Assembly (NCBI GenBank): GCA_963648435.1
Contig: CAVJDT010000039.1
Span: 1-16,367, forward strand
Length of the DNA stretch: 16,367 nt
Source of the DNA: UMGS75 sp963648435
GTDB lineage: Bacteria; Bacillota_I; Bacilli_A; ML615J-28; CAG-313
Reading direction: 5' to 3'
This document shows, piece after piece, positions 14,136 through 16,367 of the stretch. The notes under the pieces were generated by a model, which saw only the letters and a list, made by a program, of their open reading frames with translations, had not been told where the DNA came from and ran no database searches. Position 1 is the first letter of the stretch, and the number at the start of each line of letters is the position of its first letter. Position numbers and translations under genes: made by a program.

Positions 14136-15596
14136 CTATTTATATCCTTTTTGTTGTTTTAATTTTTCTAGTTTTTTATCGCTTTGTTTTGAGTTTATAT
14201 ACATTTGGAACATTGAATAGCAGTTACCAATTAACCAATAAACCCCTAAACCTGCTTTACTAGTCCATACAAAAACAGCCATCATAAAGATCATTAGATA
14301 CATAACTATTTTCATTGTTCTTTGAGTATCGTTAGCTTGTTGTGCTACTGCTTGTCGGCGATACATAGGTACATCCTCTTGAGCTTTGTTTTTCGCTGCC
14401 TTTTGTCTCTTTTCGCTTAACAATTGACTTATAAATTGCGTTCCCGCAACTAATATTACTAAAATTACAATCCAAATCAATTGACTTGTTCCTGCGGTAT
14501 AATCTTGGAAAAGGTCTAAGTTAAAGATTTTAGAATTCAAACTACCACCCCAATTAAGTGTGTATTTAGTTCCTGAGGTTGCAATTGTGTATGGAATTCT
14601 AGAAATAGCGCGGTATACTGCCATAAATATTGGAAATTGTAAGAATGGCATTAAACATCCTCCAAGTCCTATTCCGTTTTGTTTATATAACCTAGCTTGC
14701 TCCATTTGCATCATACGTTTAGAATCTGGATCGGTACGATTTGCATATTTTGCTTGAATCTTTGCTACTTCTGGTTCAATTGCTTTCATCTTTAAACTCA
14801 TATCATTAGTTTTAGCATAAATAGGCCAACCTAATGTTCTAATTAAAAGAGTTGTTATTACAAGACCTATAATATAAAAACCACCACATAATTTAGAAAT
14901 AGCATATAATAACCATCCAACTGGAAAGATAAACAAATTGTTGAAAATGTGACCCATGAAATCACCAAATGAATCGGCATAAAAATGTAATGGTTCACCT
15001 TCTTGCATTCTTTCTTTAACTTGTAGGGTGAAAATTGATACTATATCATAAATGTTTTTTTGATCTGCAACTGATTTTACTTTTTCTTGAGCATCTACAT
15101 TTGTTTGGGCAAAGAAACATGAAAAGCAACTATTATTTGTTGCGGATTGAACAGCTTTATCATAATTTAACATTTCGTCTTTATTTTTGCTTGTAGCAGC
15201 ATCTATATAACTTTTGTATATTTCTATGTCATTTTTAATTAAGATTACTTTGTAATTCTTTGATGCTTTTTGTTCACTGTTTTTACCTGATATACCTAAA
15301 AAATTAGGATAATCTTCTATTATTTCTTTAGCTTTTTCTTTTAAACCATTAAATACTTCTTCTTCTGTTTTTTGATTTCCTTCTTCATCTGGAGTAGTTA
15401 ATCTTTTTTCTTCTTCCGTAAGTTTTTCTACTACCCATTCGATTTGGTTAGTTGCTTCTGTTGTTTTTTTAGCTTTTGCTTCATCATATGAAGTGCTATA
15501 TTTTACACCAGAACAAGAACCACAGCTAGTAAAAGTAACCATAAGTAATGCTACAGCAATCAAAAGAAATAAACTTTTATTTTTTATTATTTTCAT
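14136..15596 (-). CDS. yidC: Membrane protein insertase YidC (SpoIIIJ/OxaA type) with long extracytoplasmic domain
   Basis: Inserts proteins into the cytoplasmic membrane, alone or with SecYEG. It has 486 residues against about 260-290 in typical Gram-positive homologues. A lipoprotein signal peptide (1-24, lipobox FTSC, Cys25) is followed by a hydrophilic region of ~180 residues (26-205) rich in Lys/Glu/Asn, which I do not recognise. The conserved core then starts: HFYADSFGDFMGHIFNN, a TM with the catalytic-groove Arg253 (LLIRTLGWPIY), a cytoplasmic helical hairpin (262-305), and further TMs ending at GVYWLIGNCYSMFQMYI. A basic tail (474-486) fits ribosome contact. ATG at 15596 has GGAG at 15603-15606; the gene overlaps the end of rnpA by 20 bases. 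jag follows with its ribosome site on the yidC stop. Insertase call certain; role of the extra domain unknown. Confidence 0.96.
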   Translation of the reverse strand: MKIIKNKSLFLLIAVALLMVTFTSCGSCSGVKYSTSYDEAKAKKTTEATNQIEWVVEKLTEEEKRLTTPDEEGNQKTEEEVFNGLKEKAKEIIEDYPNFLGISGKNSEQKASKNYKVILIKNDIEIYKSYIDAATSKNKDEMLNYDKAVQSATNNSCFSCFFAQTNVDAQEKVKSVADQKNIYDIVSIFTLQVKERMQEGEPLHFYADSFGDFMGHIFNNLFIFPVGWLLYAISKLCGGFYIIGLVITTLLIRTLGWPIYAKTNDMSLKMKAIEPEVAKIQAKYANRTDPDSKRMMQMEQARLYKQNGIGLGGCLMPFLQFPIFMAVYRAISRIPYTIATSGTKYTLNWGGSLNSKIFNLDLFQDYTAGTSQLIWIVILVILVAGTQFISQLLSEKRQKAAKNKAQEDVPMYRRQAVAQQANDTQRTMKIVMYLMIFMMAVFVWTSKAGLGVYWLIGNCYSMFQMYINSKQSDKKLEKLKQQKGYK

Positions 15597-15942
15597 CTTT
15601 TTCTCCTTTTGGTTGTTTTGATAATATCGTTTTAATACTATATGCGAGGTCTTTTTCTAAATTTTCAAACAGTTGATCTTTACTTATTGGTTTTATTACA
15701 ATAACCATATTAATGTTTTTTATTTTCCACAACCATTTTCTAACTATTGATCTTGCACGTCTTTTTGCTTTATTTCTTTCAACCGCTTTTCCGTATTTTT
15801 TGGAAACAGAAAAAGCGATTTTAGGAATTTCACAATTTGTATATTGATAATAAACGATATAATTATCTCTATAAATTCTTTGTTTTTTTTGAACGATTAA
15901 GGCTATATCATGGTTTTTTTTCAATCTATTTATTTTTTTCAT
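15577..15942 (-). CDS. rnpA: Ribonuclease P protein component
   Basis: Protein subunit of RNase P, which helps the catalytic RNA cut tRNA 5' leaders. It is 121 residues and very basic. It has the family start MKKINRLKKNHDIALIVQKKQRIY, the central strand IPKIAFSVSKKYGKAVERNK, and the RNR-type signature KAVERNKAKRRAR (52-64) in the conserved left-handed crossover. ATG at 15942 has GAGG at 15948-15951, five bases upstream. Its 3' end overlaps yidC by 20 bases. It follows rpmH across a ~79-base gap with a hairpin at 15953-15998. This order (rpmH-rnpA-yidC-jag) is standard in Firmicutes. Confidence 0.96.
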   Translation of the reverse strand: MKKINRLKKNHDIALIVQKKQRIYRDNYIVYYQYTNCEIPKIAFSVSKKYGKAVERNKAKRRARSIVRKWLWKIKNINMVIVIKPISKDQLFENLEKDLAYSIKTILSKQPKGEKDENNKK

Positions 15943-15952
15943 TTTAACCTCG

Positions 15953-15998
15953 TCAAAAATAAAGAGACCACCTCTACAAAAAATGACAGAAGTGGTCT
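15953..15998 (-). terminator. Hairpin (partial terminator or processing site) between rpmH and rnpA
   Basis: On the minus strand an 11-pair stem, AGACCACTTCT (15998-15988) with AGAGGTGGTCT (15975-15965), including one G-U pair. The loop is 12 bases, and CTTTATTTTTG follows. The G-U pair becomes an A-C mismatch on the plus strand, so the RNA is the minus transcript. The interrupted T-run suggests leaky termination or a protective 3' end for the abundant rpmH message; rnpA has no evident promoter of its own. Confidence 0.65.
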
Positions 15999-16020
15999 AA
16001 GAATATATTTTATTTTGTTA

Positions 16021-16155
16021 TTAAGCGCTTAATACAGCGCGACCTTTTAAACGTCTACGGGCTAATACTTTTCTTCCGCCAACTGTTGCCATACGAGCAC
16101 GGAAACCATGTGTCTTACTATGTTTACGTTTATTGGGTTGGTATGTTCTTTTCAT
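16021..16155 (-). CDS. rpmH: 50S ribosomal protein L34
   Basis: Translates to 44 residues, MKRTYQPNKRKHSKTHGF... ending RRLKGRAVLSA, which is the full, highly conserved L34 sequence of the large ribosomal subunit. The start ATG at 16155 has GGAGG at 16164-16168, eight bases upstream. It is first in the rpmH-rnpA-yidC-jag unit and has a strong promoter at 16190-16218. Codon use is typical of the window. Confidence 0.98.
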   Translation of the reverse strand: MKRTYQPNKRKHSKTHGFRARMATVGGRKVLARRRLKGRAVLSA

Positions 16156-16189
16156 TGTTAGCACCTCCAATTAAAAACCATGCTTAACA

Positions 16190-16218
16190 ATTCTACTATA
16201 TTTTTATTTTTTTGTCAA
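16190..16218 (-). promoter_or_regulatory. Promoter of the rpmH-rnpA-yidC-jag operon
   Basis: Minus strand TTGACA (16213-16218), 17 bases, TAGAAT (16190-16195). It lies ~35 bases upstream of the rpmH ATG, with a short leader carrying GGAGG. The consensus -35 fits a highly expressed ribosomal protein gene. Confidence 0.85.
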
Positions 16219-16319
16219 TTCTTTTTACTTACACTTTGAACAAACTTAAAAATCTATTCTTTTGTAAAGCATTTTAAATTTGCATTATAACTTCTTTTTC
16301 TTTTTTTAGCATGAACAAA

Positions 16320-16339
16320 GTTAGAGTTATCACTCTAAC
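16320..16339. repeat. Perfect inverted repeat at the right edge
   Basis: GTTAGAGT (16320-16327), loop TATC, ACTCTAAC (16332-16339): eight perfect pairs. On the minus strand TTTGTT follows, a weak T-run, so it could be a terminator for a minus-strand gene outside the window, or a regulatory palindrome. The rest of 16219-16367 is AT-rich and shows no gene, no tRNA and no DnaA box matching TTATCCACA. Confidence 0.5.
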
Positions 16340-16367
16340 CCAAACACTTAATGTTTCTTTTAAAAGA

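Noticed and set aside
16327..16335. DnaA-box-like TTATCACTC
   Set aside because: Too many mismatches to TTATCCACA, and it is better explained as the centre of the palindrome at 16320-16339.
1..16367. CRISPR arrays, insertion sequences, integrases, toxin-antitoxin pairs, tRNA or rRNA genes
   Set aside because: I found no spaced repeats, transposase motifs, terminal inverted repeats with target duplications, or tRNA cloverleaf signatures; the gene content is almost entirely core genes.

Overview
This is an AT-rich window from a Gram-positive (Bacillota) bacterium, most likely an uncultured member of the Bacilli/Erysipelotrichia/Mollicutes-related branch. The evidence is: strong AGGAGG-type ribosome binding sites; consensus sigma-A promoters; a T-box leader on asnS; a lipoprotein-type YidC with no outer-membrane genes nearby; and the Firmicutes gene orders rpmH-rnpA-yidC-jag-mnmE and dnaX-ybaB-recR. 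Tryptophan is encoded by TGG, so it does not use the mycoplasma code. However, none of the 14 visible stop codons is TGA (9 TAA, 5 TAG).

Layout from left to right. Positions 1-3810 (minus strand) hold a sugar-type ABC importer operon transcribed from a strong promoter: UgpC/MsmX-type ATPase, two MalF/MalG-type permeases, and a substrate-binding lipoprotein cut by the left edge. Positions 3863-7952 (minus) hold the DNA-repair/replication operon dnaX-ybaB-recR, with its own promoter and a terminator. Its DnaX is about 1026 residues because a roughly 420-residue coiled-coil region sits between the clamp-loader core and the tau C-terminal domain. Positions 8032-10149 are the only plus-strand protein genes: a short Na+/phosphate-cotransporter-family protein and a two-TM protein of unknown function, ending at a hairpin shared with the convergent asnS. 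Positions 10152-11844 are asnS with a complete T-box leader and a perfect-consensus promoter that abuts the mnmE stop codon. Positions 11850-13202 are mnmE. Positions 13203-13500 form a gene-free stretch that holds a consensus plus-strand promoter, a probable ~110-nt structured non-coding RNA with its own terminator, and a bidirectional terminator. Positions 13498-16218 (minus) are rpmH-rnpA-yidC-jag from a TTGACA/TAGAAT promoter, with an intervening hairpin after rpmH. The right edge (16219-16367) has no gene; by analogy with other Firmicutes the replication origin and dnaA may lie just beyond it, but I see no DnaA box inside the window.

Most genes run leftward, i.e. away from the presumed origin. 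Functionally the window combines translation and membrane biogenesis (L34, RNase P protein, YidC, KhpB, MnmE, AsnRS), replication and repair (DnaX, YbaB, RecR) and nutrient uptake. The least ordinary items are the enlarged DnaX, the orphan RNA between mnmE and jag, the ~180-residue extracytoplasmic extension of YidC, the degenerate KH loop of KhpB, and the unknown two-TM protein.
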